Shown here piece after piece: positions 1-12,058 of a DNA stretch of 64,000 nucleotides (the first letter of the stretch is position 1; each line of letters starts with the position of its first letter). The notes beneath the pieces are model-generated. The model searched no databases. It was not told where the DNA came from and saw only the letters and a program-made list of their open reading frames with translations. Source of the stretch: Paratinospora sagittata (lineage: Eukaryota > Streptophyta > Magnoliopsida > Ranunculales > Menispermaceae); the NCBI GenBank assembly GCA_035771175.1, contig CM069612.1:32033341-32097340 (forward strand). Reading direction: 5' to 3'. The position numbers were made by a program, and so were the translations under genes.

Positions 1-1060
1 GTGCACTGTATACTATGCAGTATTCACTATTCACTATTACTATTTACTATTACTATTCATCCGAAAGATGTAAATTGTATTAAAATTGTCAAATGACCTC
101 CAAAAATCATGAAATTGAATATAACCACAGATTCGGAGTCCCGACAGTCCAGGGAGTGTTTTTCTACCTTCCTAGCGGGTTTTCATTCACGTTGGGATCA
201 AAACCCCAATTTGTCAAAACGCCGTAAAACGGCTCCCACAGTTAAAATTAGTCCGCTAGAATCGTTACATCTAGCTTAGATAGTAATTTCACGAAGAAAG
301 GGAGTGAAAATCACTTACCGCGAAGCCGAATTTGACGCGAATCCCTCTCCTTTTTCTTCTTCTCCTTCTTCTTTCTCGGTTCTTCCTCTTTCCTCTCTGC
401 AACGGCTTTTCTATTCTTCTTTTCTCTTTCTTTCTTTAATTCATTTCCTTATCTCTCTTTTATTTTTATTATTTTTATTTTTTTTTGTTTGGACGTTGGT
501 GAGAGAGATTGACAGTAGACATGAATTCTTTTGTTTTTGTTTTTATTCTTCTTTTCTTTTTCAACGTGGAAAGAGATTGAAATGAGAGAGTTGATATTTT
601 CTATACTAAATGATCCCATACTCCTCCTCTAACTTAATAAAACAACTTTCCCTCATTTTAATATTTAACTTTCATTCATTAAATCATTTAATAATTCAAT
701 TTCAATCTACACCATTTAATAATTCACTTATTTCACATGTATTTATATATACACATGCATTACATCATACTATGCCTTAAGTCTTTAAATCATACTCCAA
801 TCCACATGTTTAATTAACCAACCCCATAAATTAATCACTTTAATTCAACTCAAATACAACTTATATTCTTTATTTAATAATTTTATTTATTTGCTCACAT
901 TTCGTAATTATAGCATGTATTTCATACACGTGTATATTTAGCGAAATACGTGTATTATCACGAGTATATTTAGCTCATACGTATAAAATACGTATATTAT
1001 ACATCTCGATATACGCGTACTTCAACGTATGTATTTCATTAAAATTTACGGGGTGTTACA
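1..1060 (-). mobile_element. LTR of Gypsy family A, cut by window edge
   Basis: This stretch matches the reverse complement of the LTR at 9795-12058, including the short GAATAGTAAATGAT-type repeats (here as their complement, 22-60), the block near 100-330 and the CA-rich block with ACGTAT motifs near 910-1040. It ends GGGGTGTTACA at 1060, the complement of the LTR start TGTAACACCCC. Only the part nearest the LTR start is inside the window, so it cannot be told whether this is a solo LTR or one end of a full element. It is more diverged from the two LTRs of the nested element than they are from each other. The pyrimidine-rich open frame at 304-585 is LTR sequence, not a gene. Confidence 0.85.
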
Positions 1061-2463
1061 AAGATTATTCTTCTGATGATTCTTTTAGTTCTGATGATGA
1101 TCATTATATGGGCATGGTCTCCTCACCATCCTCATCCTCTATGGAAGAATGAAGAGTATTATGTTCATTTTCCCTTTAAGCTTAATGAAGATATCAATCC
1201 TACTAAAGCCATTCATCCAGGAATGCCTCCTGATGAACTGGAACTTGCCCGGATAGAATGTGCAGATTTACTCGCCCAAGGTTTGATTGAACCTACTACA
1301 TCTGCTGGGAATGTTAAGCTTTTTATGTCAATAAACGAGCTGAACAACGACGAGGTAAGAAGAGGCTTGTAATTAATTATAAGCCCTTAAATACCTTCTT
1401 ACGTGACGATAAATTTTCCCTTCCCAAGATATCGTCCCAGCTCTCTCTGCTTGCAGGATCCAAAGTTTATAGCAAATTTGATCTCAAAGCAGGTTTTTGG
1501 CAATTGAGTATTCACCCCGATGATCGTCCCAAAACTGCCTTTTGCATTCCTAATGCACACTACCAATGGACGGTTATGCCTTTTGGTCTTAAGGTTGCTC
1601 CATCCCTGTTCCAGAAAGCTATGACGAAGATTTATGCTCATTTGTTGAATACAACTTTAATCTATATTGATGATATCCTTTTGTTCTCCACAACGGATGA
1701 TGCTCATCAACACCTTATTTCTCAGTTTCTGAACATCAAGTAATCTTATGGTATCATGCTCTCAGAAAAGAAGAGTATAATTCATACTTCTGACATTAAT
1801 TTTTTGGGCATGAAATTCTTCAATGGAGTCTACCAACCAGGGTCCCATATTGCAGTTGAACTTCTGCAATTCCCTGATTCACATCTTACACGACAACAAC
1901 TACAACAATTTCTAGGTGTGGTCAACTATTTACGCTCATTTTTGCCACGTGCAGTCAATACACTACTGTTCTTTCCTCACTACTTCGAAAAGATCCTCCT
2001 CCTTGGCAAAACCAACACACAAAAGCTGTTGAATATCTGAAGAAAGCCTGTTAGAATCCTCCTCCTCTGGTTCTCCCAACCGCGGGTTCTTTAATTCTTC
2101 AGACAGATGCATTTGATCACTACTGGGGAGCTGTTCTCCTCGAAAAACATGGTAATATTGACAACATTTGTGGTTATCAAAGTGGTAAATTTATTGATGT
2201 AGAACTTCATTACCATATCTCTATCAAAGAAATTCTTGCAGTCAAGAATGATATTCAGAAGTTTGCATTTTTCCTACGTCCAGCCAACTTTGAAATCCTA
2301 ATGAATAGTTCTTCATTTCCAAAGATGCTGGAATTCAAGAATAAAATGGTGCATTCTGCTCAACTTCTTCGCCTTCAAGAATGGTTCACACAGTATACTT
2401 TTACTGTTAAACACATCCCAGGAAACAAGAATGTTTTGGCAGATTTCTTATCCAGGCCCATTC
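1061..2463 (+). pseudogene. Endogenous caulimovirid reverse transcriptase / RNase H relic
   Basis: This is a decayed copy of the polymerase part of a plant pararetrovirus (Caulimoviridae). Seen directly: an acidic Ser/Asp-rich linker just after 1061; then the N-terminal RT region near 1155-1320 with the INPTKA..HPGM motif typical of caulimovirids; the RT palm with FDLKAGFWQL near 1477-1505 and MPFGL near 1576; the catalytic YIDDILLFS at 1663-1689; then an RNase H region from about 2085 (LQTDA) to about 2460. The reading frame changes several times and is interrupted by stops at about 1370, 1741 and 2038, so no functional polymerase can be made. Movement, coat and protease domains are absent upstream, where the sequence abuts an LTR. 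The order RT-RNase H followed by another ORF and an intergenic promoter resembles florendoviruses, but the genus is an inference. Confidence 0.8.
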
Positions 2464-3023
2464 AGAAGTCCAAGGCCCAACTCTCACTTATGACAGGATG
2501 TTACACTCTACCTTTCCTGTTACAGCCCAAGCTTGTTACCAGGCCCAAGCCTCTACAATTAATTCATTCCTCTGGATTCATTTCCCTAATTGGTGCGGTT
2601 TTTCCTCCAGGTGTTCCAGAGCCCACTACGGTCCATGCCGTAAATGAGTTGGCCCGCAATAATATGTTTTATTATGCCCATAGGCATCTCATGGACTTCC
2701 CAGAACAGATTCAACAGGGTAATCCATTCAATCAGACACGACCCTATCTGTTCATCTTCCACCTTCGTACCGAAGTTTCTGACAATCTATTCTGGTACAT
2801 TTTGTGTGTCTCGTGTCTCTATAAAATAGCTATTGCCTTCATCCCTCTTCAGTTACAGAATCAACTAAGGCAACAAACAACTCTCCTTCATGGTTGTTTA
2901 CAGCTATTTGCTCATCTCTCAGTATGGACAGCACAGGTGAATGAAATATGTCAACTATTCCACCACGCCTGCATGCTATCTACATATGTCACCAACCCTT
3001 CTCTGACTCTCCTCAAGGGTTAA
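2464..3023 (+). pseudogene. Continuation of caulimovirid ORF after RNase H
   Basis: The frame that carries the end of RNase H (open from 2301) stays open for about 190 codons past the LADFLSRP motif at its C-terminal end. I recognise no domain in this tail. In caulimovirids a polyprotein tail of variable length after RNase H is common, so it is read as the C-terminal extension of the viral polyprotein. It overlaps the start of the next ORF by about 75 bases in another frame, an arrangement plausible for a compact viral genome. Its openness contrasts with the broken RT upstream. Confidence 0.55.
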
Positions 3024-3511
3024 TTGCTGAACATTATCTCGAGCAATTCCAGACATATTCCTGTAACCTCACACCTCAGGTAATTACTGGTGTCTGCAGC
3101 TTCCTCAACGATATCAATCACTATCCAGATATCACACCAATAATTCGAGGTCCCCATGAATTCATACCAGAAGAACATCTTGATTCTCTGGTACAAAATT
3201 TAGCCCCCTGGAATCCCGACTCTCCACTACCTAACTTCAGAGATCCTCCTTCATGGTTTGATCTACCTCCTCATCTTCGGGACAACACTCAACTTACAGA
3301 TGAAAAGATTATTGATGCTCAAAAAGCTGACGATGAAGAAAAAACATCTCTCATAGCTGCTGGAGTACGCTCTCCTCCTCCGGACGACTTTCAATGTGAA
3401 CAAGAATACTGGGATAGACTCTACGACGAACTCGATGAAGAAACCCTCGAGAACCTATCTTCGTCGCATTCATACGGCCTCCCGACTCCTCGGTCACCTA
3501 GATCACTTTGA
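2948..3511 (+). CDS. Caulimovirid downstream ORF, function unknown (relic)
   Basis: A 187-codon open frame follows the RNase H frame and overlaps its end. The product is rich in Pro, Asp and Glu, with an acidic C-terminal third (around residues 120-170) and no membrane segment or recognisable domain. Position alone, between RNase H and the intergenic promoter region, suggests the second, uncharacterised ORF of a florendovirus-like genome. It is interrupted shortly after its stop by the solo LTR at 3552. Whether it is ever translated is doubtful because the neighbouring polymerase is dead. It could also simply be a by-chance open remnant. Confidence 0.5.
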   Translation: MSTIPPRLHAIYICHQPFSDSPQGLIAEHYLEQFQTYSCNLTPQVITGVCSFLNDINHYPDITPIIRGPHEFIPEEHLDSLVQNLAPWNPDSPLPNFRDPPSWFDLPPHLRDNTQLTDEKIIDAQKADDEEKTSLIAAGVRSPPPDDFQCEQEYWDRLYDELDEETLENLSSSHSYGLPTPRSPRSL

Positions 3512-3551
3512 TCTCTCTTTTGCTTCCCCAAGAACAAGATTGCGTGTTATG
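3024..3551 (+). other. 3' part of caulimovirid relic up to LTR insertion site
   Basis: Beyond the downstream ORF, viral-derived sequence continues to 3551, where a solo LTR begins. The last five bases before the LTR (3547-3551, TTATG) recur directly after it at 13769-13773. Sequence on the two sides therefore belonged together before insertion. Confidence 0.7.
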
Positions 3552-3864
3552 TGCCACGACGCCGCTGGCGTAGGCTGACATTATGACCGGCACAGTGTAC
3601 TATACACTGTACATACCCATATACAGTATATAATACACTGTCAGCCTTCACGTAGTCTCACAATCAATCCCAAAATTTAGAGTAATTTTTTTTTTGTTTT
3701 CGTAATATACCACAAATCACATCCAATATAGATCTCTATAATCATTCCCTTCCTTCACACATCACATTTTCATTTCATCATCCAATATATTAAGCTATCT
3801 ATGCCCACACATCCCATCTAGATGATAATACATATATATATATATAATGTGTGATAAGTATACA

Positions 3865-5422
3865 TGTAACACCCCGTAAATTTAATTAAATACATACGTT
3901 GACGTACACGTATATTGAGATGTATAATACACGTATTTTATACGTATGAGCTAAATATACGCGTGATAATACACTTAGTTGATACGTATGAGCAAATAAA
4001 TAAAATTATTAAATAAATAATATAAGTTTTATTAGTTGAATGGGTTGATTAATGCAATAGATGAAATGAGTTGAATTAAAATGAAAAATTCATGGGGTGA
4101 GTTAGTTAGTTATGAAGCATGAGGAGCATAGGATCATATATTTTATATATAGTTAACACCACTCATTTCAAGCTCTCTCCCACGTTGAATAAAAAATAAA
4201 ATAAAGGAAAGATTTCTTAACTATTACAACAAGAGAAATAGAAAAAAAATAAGAAGGATAAGATGATATATCTATATGTGAGGATAAGATGATATCGATT
4301 TGTAGTATAATATTTTATTCTTTTTTCTCATTCTCTCACCTATTGTCTCACACAATAAACAAAAAAGGAATAAAACAAAATAAAAGAGGAAAGAAGATTG
4401 CGGGAAAGAAATGAAAAGAAAGATAAAGAGAGCAGAGAACGGAAGAAGAGCCGAGAAGAAGAAAGAAGAAGAACGGAAGGGAGAACGCGTTATTTGCGTC
4501 GAATTCGGCTTTGCGGTAAGTAATTTTCACGCTTTTTCTTCGTAAAATTACTATCTGAGCTAGTTATAACCATTCTAGCGGAGTAAATTTTGTTATGGGA
4601 GCCGTTTTACGGCGTTTTCAAAAATTGGGGTTTTGACCCCAACGTGAATGAAAACCCGCTAGAATGGTAGAAAAGGCTCCCTGGACTGTTAGAAACCCGA
4701 ATATGTGGTTAGATTCAATTTTATGATTTTTGGAGCCGTTGGACAATTTTAATACAAATTACATCTTTCGGATGAATAGTAAATGATGAATAGTAATAGT
4801 AAAGTAAATAGTAAATAATAAATAGTAAATGATGAATAGTAAATAGTAAAAGTGAATAGTAAATGATGAATAGTAATAGTAAAGTAAATAGTGAATAGTG
4901 AATAGTAAATGATGAATAGTAAATAGTAAATATGGTGTTGTGAAAATATGATTTGGAAATCTATTTTCACTGTTCTTTCTTGTGGAAATATTTAGATTGA
5001 CCACAGAAACGAGAAAATAGTTTCTTCAACTGCTTATGAGTCCTAAAGGGATTTATTATTCGTGATTTGAAGTTAAATGAGAAATTAAAGATGTACATAA
5101 ATATGAAGACATGAAATTGAATTATGGAGTGATTGTGACAGGTTAAATTCACACATTATAGATATATGTATTATCATCTAGATGGGATGTGTGGGCACAT
5201 ATTTATATTGGATGAGGAAATAATAATTTGATGTGTGAATGAATGGAATGGTTATGGGATTTGATTTGTGGTAATAGGAAAAAAAAAATTATTATACATT
5301 TTGGGAAGGTTTGTGAGAGTACGTGAAGGCTGACAGTGTAGTATATACTGTATATGAGGATGTACAGTGTATAGTACGCTGTGCCGGTCATGACGTCAGC
5401 CTACGTCAGGGGCGTCGTGACA
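3865..5422 (+). repeat. 5' LTR of nested Gypsy element, 706-bp internal deletion
   Basis: Starts TGTAACACCCCG and ends GTCGTGACA. Compared with the 3' LTR it lacks about 706 bp: after GACAGGTTAAATT near 5149 it jumps to the CACACATTATAG block. Elsewhere the only difference I see is one A in a poly-A run (near 4245 versus 10177). A minisatellite of GAATAGTAAATGAT-like units lies at 4771-4930. Near the end, TGACGTCA (5391-5398) and a second ACGT core 10 bp away form a bZIP/TGA-type motif pair. Confidence 0.9.
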
Positions 5423-5425
5423 ATA

Positions 5426-5438
5426 TTGGTATCAGAGA
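5426..5438 (+). promoter_or_regulatory. Primer binding site (initiator Met tRNA type)
   Basis: TGGTATCAGAGAC lies four bases after the 5' LTR end. This is the usual plant LTR-retrotransposon site complementary to the 3' end of initiator tRNA-Met (consensus TGGTATCAGAGC), with one late mismatch. Confidence 0.8.
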
Positions 5439-8400
5439 CTAAGTTTAAAATTCTTAAAAAGATAAAAGCTTTATGATATTATGATTGATTGTATGGGTAT
5501 ACATATGGGTAGTACCATTATGTTGAGCCTAATCCAATATGTTATCTTGACTGAGACTCACCTGTGTCGGTGAATTTCAGATTTAGAAACGAATAGTCAA
5601 GATTAACAATGAAAATTGCTGATCACGAAAGGATCAGAAGGCTGAAAGAAAAAGAATTGGATGTAATCCAGTGATAATAAATTATAGAGCTTATATATGG
5701 CTAGTAACTACCCAACAACAATGAAATGCACAGCTTATGAGCTTGTGGCAAAGTTGTAATGTGAGAATGACAGAGGTTTGAACCATTGATAGCTCCAGAT
5801 GTGGATGCTAATGGTGTGAGTACTTCTGTAAAACCATATATAGGTAAGACTGAATTAAAAAGAAAATAACTAAAAGGTCTCAATGATAAGCCAGATGGAA
5901 TGAAAAGATATGTGAAAGATATGAAAACTTTCAGGAGAAGAGATATTTCTATCTTAACTGGTAGTCTGATAGTAGACGAAGTAAAGAATTTGCTACTCTG
6001 ACTGGAGACCATCTTAGAGAGTGATTACTTCGCTGAAAATGACAAAGCAAGTTAGCTAAGTTTAAGCTAACGAATGGTTAATGAGAGGAAATAATAGAAA
6101 ATTGGGTTAAGGACTCCTGAGATGATTAAGGAATGAGATTAATTAAAGAAGCGATTTTATAAGGGCTTCTATCTTCATGCTGAAATTGATTTGAGGTATG
6201 AAAAAGTTTATCTTGTTACAATGTAGTGATATGCCTAACCATAAATGCAAATATGAATTAAATAGACTGGTATAGTTGATGTTTGGAATGGTCACTATGG
6301 ATACTCTGAGAATGATAAGGATCTAGAATAAATTTTGGGATCCTATACGACAGGTTTGCTAATTGTTGGGTTATACATATATACACAAGTTGTGAGACAA
6401 CCTATAAATTTTGGGTCAGCGAAAGTTGCAGTGAAAATGTGAACCCCAACAATAGTAAGATAGTTTGCACTGTCGGTATAAGTCGAGTCATCAACACTAG
6501 TGGTCGGTAAAAGGAGAAATAACTAATGTAAAGAAATGTTGGGGCAATAATATGAAATTCATGATAAGTGCAATATTGAGTAAGGTTGAGCTTTTGGTAG
6601 TATTTGGGACTCTAATTTTTGTTAGTACCTAACCCAATAATAATGGGAAAAAGGGAAGTGATGTTAACGAATTATGAAAACCAGAAGTGGTTTCTGTTGC
6701 CGGAGCGGGAGTCACAGACTGAGGAAAATTATATCTCGACCTGAAATTGTCTATTATCAAAAAAAAAAAAAAAAAAAAAAAAAAAACAGATGTATTAATG
6801 TCCATTTAGTTGATATGGAATGCCCCAATCTTTTTATCAATGTGACTCTACCAGATTAAGAGAATAAATGACAGCAAATGAAAGACCAGATCCAGATAGT
6901 AGTAAGACATTGAGAACAGATATGATCAACATTTTGTTATTGTGGATATTCTGATGTATTGTTGGATCTACCTGGTCCTTTATCTCTGGTGATATGGTAG
7001 ACAGATTGTATTATCTTCTGTTATCATAAGAGATCATTGATTGTGAGTATGCCTACAGGAGAAAGAATCCACCATGATATGGTTAGCGAGGAGTATGTGT
7101 CATAAATATGAGGGTCATCAAGTAATATGAAATGTTTGGAATTGGATGCTTTGTTGGGTCTGATTGGTTGGTCACCACTCATGTCAGGTGGACCGTTTCT
7201 CCGAAAAAGAAGTAATATTCTGAATAAGTGGCAAAATTCTCATTTTGAATCTCGAGAAATTTATACCCTCAAAATCTTCCATCTCAGATAAGATGGTTGT
7301 TGACGAGGAAATGGAGAATATGACTCGTACAAAGCCATTTAGAGTAATGTAATGCAGTTGATTAACAGTCCTGTGGTGAACTGGTATATTGGAGTATTCG
7401 CTGATGAATTATGAAAATTGTTACCTGGACATGAGATTGATAACATATAAAAATGATGCCAGTATAATATGCATCTCTATTCCTTCATATGAAGAGTACT
7501 TGAGAAAATGTGAGAATTTAAGGTGTAGGTAAATATGTTAATTAGGAAAAGATTTATTATCCTTGATATGCCACCTTGGAGATAAGAAGGTATAGTGAAA
7601 TATGTTTAAGTATGAATTACTGTTAACTGAGCAAGGTAACAATAACGAATGATTATCCTTTACCATGGATAGATGGTCGAATTTAAATGGAGCCAAATTT
7701 TTTTTAAGATTATGGTGATAGTTAGACACCATCAGTTAAGAAGTGAAGAAACTGATGTAATGCAGACTACTTTAAGACAAGATATGAATATTATGAAATG
7801 GTGGTAACCTTGATTAATGTGTCAATCACGTTTATAGGATTGATGCAGTGGGTATATGAATCATATCTTGATTATTACATAATCTTTGATGATGATCTGT
7901 GCAATTGTCCCAAGAAAATGAGAGGAGCATGAATAGCACCTCGGAATTATCTTATAGTCACTGAGAGAGCATTGATTGAGTGTCAAGCTTGGTGAATATG
8001 AGTTGTGAATATACTTGAGAATTTGTGGATCACATGACTAGTTTAAATCGTATCTTTAAGGATGCAGGGAATGTCAAAGTGATCATAGAACTGTTAAAAC
8101 TGATTTAAATGATGGAAATCAGAAGTTTTCGGGTATTAGTTGTATGTTATAGAAAGTGCGTGGAAAGATCCTTAGAGCTATATGTTCCACTCACGAAACG
8201 AAACCAGATGAATGTTATATAATGTGTGGACCGTTGTGTATGAGGAAAGCTCTCACAGTATGAAATATTGTTACTAGGTTCAGAATCTGGAAGTAATTGT
8301 GATTGATGAATATCACGTCCAGATCTGAATTGTGCATTAATACAAAAGGATAAATTAATTACTTGTGTCTCCAGATATTTCGCGAATAATTATCCTGAGA

Positions 8401-9781
8401 GTGACTAGTAATTTGTTGATAGTTATTTTGGCATAATGAGAGCATTGCCTCTATAATAAAAAGGTCACACTATTTTCAGATTTTAAGAGTCTGAAGTAAT
8501 TATTTGAACGGAAAGAAACTGAATATGAGGTAATAAATGTGACAAGAATTCCCAAAGGTTTTGATTTTATATTGAATTATTATCCTGAAAAAAAAACCAA
8601 TATGTTGCTGAGGCATTGAGCAGAAAACAGGCTGAAACTGGAGTAATATCTATCAGTTAGCCATAAATGGAGATTTTTTTTTTTTTTTGTGAGTGAGAGT
8701 TACAATTATGAGTGTACTCTTTGTTACTCCATGTGTTGATATTTGTGCTCGGATGCATGTTCAGCTAATTGATACTCATATTCAGAGAGTAAGATTTATG
8801 ATGAGACGAGTATGATATCCGTATGAAAGATGATGGTAGTGGTAATATGAATTGTATTAATTAAAGATGGGATTCAAATGGTATCTTATGGGTTATGGGT
8901 AGAAATGATACCATTTGGATAACCATTAGTGGACTGGTAAGTCTATATATTCTTCCAATGAACACCAGAATTCTATTGATAGACTGAGCAGATTGTATAT
9001 GCGTGAGATAGAGAGATTTGATGGGAGTACACATATATTTTTCATGTCGGATTAATATTCGATGATTGTGTCGAGATCTGATATATGATGCAGACTCGTT
9101 TTGGTACTCATCTCCTTCTCAGTGTGATATGTACTCTCAGACTGGTTGACAGACTGAGAGAGTGACTTTGATGCTTGCGAGCATGCTCGGGTCTAGTATA
9201 CTTGAATTTTGGTGAAAGTTGGAAGGAATATTTTATGTGTGTAAACGTATGCGTATAAATAGCTAGTAGACAAGCATAATGATGGCACTCTAAAGGTTTG
9301 ATAGTAAGCCTTATAGATCTCCAACTTGTTGAATGGAAAGTATGGAGTTATTGTTATTGGTGTCAGAGGATATGAGTACATACACGAGGTTTGTATATCG
9401 ACGTTGAAATGTATTGTGGCTGACTCAGTTTTGTTAAGGGTCTTACCACAGAAAAGCCAAAGGAGATTTGGGATAAACGAAAAACGTGCCCCGCAATTTG
9501 TTGGACCATTTGAGATCTTTGATGTGGATAGGTCCATCGGCTTACTGATTTGCTCTACTGTCACAGTTGAGAAGTGTTCGGAATAGTGTCTATCTATTGA
9601 TGTTGAGAAAATATCTTTCGGATTCTATATAGGTTATGGATATAGCTCACCTCTAAGTTGGGGAGGATACCACATATCAAGAAGAGTAAACATGGAAGCA
9701 GAATATAAAATGCGGAGCAGTTTCTAGGATTGAGTATCCAGGAATAGTCCATGATTCTAAATTTCGAGGACGAAATTCCTT
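5439..9781 (+). pseudogene. Decayed Gypsy gag-pol interior
   Basis: No long open frame exists, but short translated stretches still match the family order. A decayed RT active-site region lies near 7838-7895 (YIIFDDDL in place of the usual IDD motif), followed by a remnant of the KNEEEH..HL motif near 7912-7950. The RNase H end (NYYPEKK.. in place of YHPGKAN) is near 8562-8632. Integrase remnants occur near 8930-9140, with YSQTG-stop-QTER near 9131-9160, and a C-terminal LRVLP..RFGI..GPFEI block at 9435-9525. Gag is not clearly recognisable upstream of about 6700. A run of about 27 A lies at 6760-6786. Stops and frameshifts in every domain rule out function. Confidence 0.8.
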
Positions 9782-9794
9782 AAGTTGGGGAGAT
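9782..9794 (+). promoter_or_regulatory. Polypurine tract
   Basis: AAGTTGGGGAGAT directly precedes the 3' LTR. It follows the TTTCGAGGACGAAATTC stretch (about 9760-9778) that commonly sits upstream of the tract in plant Ty3/Gypsy elements. It would prime plus-strand DNA synthesis. Confidence 0.8.
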
Positions 9795-12058
9795 TGTAAC
9801 ACCCCGTAAATTTAATTAAATACATACGTTGACGTACACGTATATTGAGATGTATAATACACGTATTTTATACGTATGAGCTAAATATACGCGTGATAAT
9901 ACACTTAGTTGATACGTATGAGCAAATAAATAAAATTATTAAATAAATAATATAAGTTTTATTAGTTGAATGGGTTGATTAATGCAATAGATGAAATGAG
10001 TTGAATTAAAATGAAAAATTCATGGGGTGAGTTAGTTAGTTATGAAGCATGAGGAGCATAGGATCATATATTTTATATATAGTTAACACCACTCATTTCA
10101 AGCTCTCTCCCACGTTGAATAAAAAATAAAATAAAGGAAAGATTTCTTAACTATTACAACAAGAGAAATAGAAAAAAAAATAAGAAGGATAAGATGATAT
10201 ATCTATATGTGAGGATAAGATGATATCGATTTGTAGTATAATATTTTATTCTTTTTTCTCATTCTCTCACCTATTGTCTCACACAATAAACAAAAAAGGA
10301 ATAAAACAAAATAAAAGAGGAAAGAAGATTGCGGGAAAGAAATGAAAAGAAAGATAAAGAGAGCAGAGAACGGAAGAAGAGCCGAGAAGAAGAAAGAAGA
10401 AGAACGGAAGGGAGAACGCGTTATTTGCGTCGAATTCGGCTTTGCGGTAAGTAATTTTCACGCTTTTTCTTCGTAAAATTACTATCTGAGCTAGTTATAA
10501 CCATTCTAGCGGAGTAAATTTTGTTATGGGAGCCGTTTTACGGCGTTTTCAAAAATTGGGGTTTTGACCCCAACGTGAATGAAAACCCGCTAGAATGGTA
10601 GAAAAGGCTCCCTGGACTGTTAGAAACCCGAATATGTGGTTAGATTCAATTTTATGATTTTTGGAGCCGTTGGACAATTTTAATACAAATTACATCTTTC
10701 GGATGAATAGTAAATGATGAATAGTAATAGTAAAGTAAATAGTAAATAATAAATAGTAAATGATGAATAGTAAATAGTAAAAGTGAATAGTAAATGATGA
10801 ATAGTAATAGTAAAGTAAATAGTGAATAGTGAATAGTAAATGATGAATAGTAAATAGTAAATATGGTGTTGTGAAAATATGATTTGGAAATCTATTTTCA
10901 CTGTTCTTTCTTGTGGAAATATTTAGATTGACCACAGAAACGAGAAAATAGTTTCTTCAACTGCTTATGAGTCCTAAAGGGATTTATTATTCGTGATTTG
11001 AAGTTAAATGAGAAATTAAAGATGTACATAAATATGAAGACATGAAATTGAATTATGGAGTGATTGTGACAGGTTAAATTAGTTGGATTTAACTTGTAGC
11101 TGGACTCGAAAGCGACGATGATTGGGTTAAGTTGCACGTGTTGTACTGTGAGTATAGTTTTCTTGATTTGGTTCTTGTATGGCATTGTAAGCATATAAAA
11201 TGTTTGATTTGATGCATGTTGTATTTATATATAATGCATTGAGTTTTAATGATCATGCAAACTGATTTTAGCACGTGGAGATTTTATTGATGAGGCTTTG
11301 CGATTCCTCATCGTCATTTCGTTAGGAATTAGACCCGAATGAGGTTTTGCGAGTCCTCATTATCAATAGGTCTGTCCTAACAAGGGTTGCGATCCTTGAA
11401 ATGACTGTAAATTGGGTGATGAGAAGCTGTGTCTACCTTGTACGGCCATACAAGGGTTAGACCCGCTCTTATGCCTTGCGGAGGAGGGAGATTGTACATT
11501 GTGATATTGAAAATCATGCAATTTATGTTGTGACATGTATAATATATTTGTTGAATGATGCATGTGTTGAATACATGTTTGAAATGATTTTAAATGCCAT
11601 ATTTCTCTAAATGCATATAATTTCCATCACAAGAACTATATTCACTGAGCTGTTGTTTGCTCACCCTATTTCCTCCAATATTTCAGGTATTGAGTCGAAG
11701 GGAAAAGGAAACTCCGTGAGTGAGTCTGGTATGTGTATGTCTTCTTGGAGGAAATAGCTTTTGTTATTTTGATATGTATAATTATCACACATTATAGATA
11801 TATGTATTATCATCTAGATGGGATGTGTGGGCACATATTTATATTGGATGAGGAAATAATAATTTGATGTGTGAATGAATGGAATGGTTATGGGATTTGA
11901 TTTGTGGTAATAGGAAAAAAAAAATTATTATACATTTTGGGAAGGTTTGTGAGAGTACGTGAAGGCTGACAGTGTAGTATATACTGTATATGAGGATGTA
12001 CAGTGTATAGTACGCTGTGCCGGTCATGACGTCAGCCTACGTCAGGGGCGTCGTGACA
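9795..12058 (+). repeat. 3' LTR of nested Gypsy element (full length)
   Basis: This 2264-bp LTR gives the full family structure. It contains the minisatellite at 10702-10861, then a block missing from the 5' LTR (about 11071-11776) with repeated GAGG(C/T)TTTGCGA(T/G)TCCTCAT motifs at 11290-11375, and the TGACGTCA end region. It is directly followed by ATACA, the target duplication. The open frames in it (for example 10279-10461) repeat in the 5' LTR and are low-complexity, not genes. Confidence 0.9.

Larger units (their letters stand above)
3865..12058 (+). mobile_element. Ty3/Gypsy retrotransposon (family A), two LTRs, coding dead
   Basis: A complete element of 8194 bp: 5' LTR 3865-5422, primer binding site just inside it, internal region 5423-9794, purine tract before 9795, and 3' LTR 9795-12058. 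Target duplication ATACA is seen at 3860-3864 and 12059-12063. The order of decayed domains (RT, RNase H, integrase) is that of Ty3/Gypsy, and the integrase C-terminal GPFEI-type motif near 9505-9520 suggests a chromovirus. The LTRs are almost identical over shared parts while the internal region is full of stops, so the element probably moved when already defective. Confidence 0.9.

Noticed and set aside
304..585. Open frame rich in Phe, Leu and Ser on the + strand
   Set aside because: It is pyrimidine-rich LTR sequence of family A; equivalent frames recur in the other LTR copies (for example complement of 4348-4530 and 10279-10461).
1061..2463. Assigning the RT at the left end to the surrounding Gypsy LTRs
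   Set aside because: The LTRs are in reverse orientation to this RT, and the INPTKA..HPGM motif and the following ORF fit caulimovirids better. The TTATG duplication shows that the LTR inserted into this sequence.
4749..5004. Tyr/Ile-rich open frames on the minus strand
   Set aside because: They are translations of the GAATAGTAAATGAT minisatellite inside the LTR and are duplicated identically at 10680-10935.
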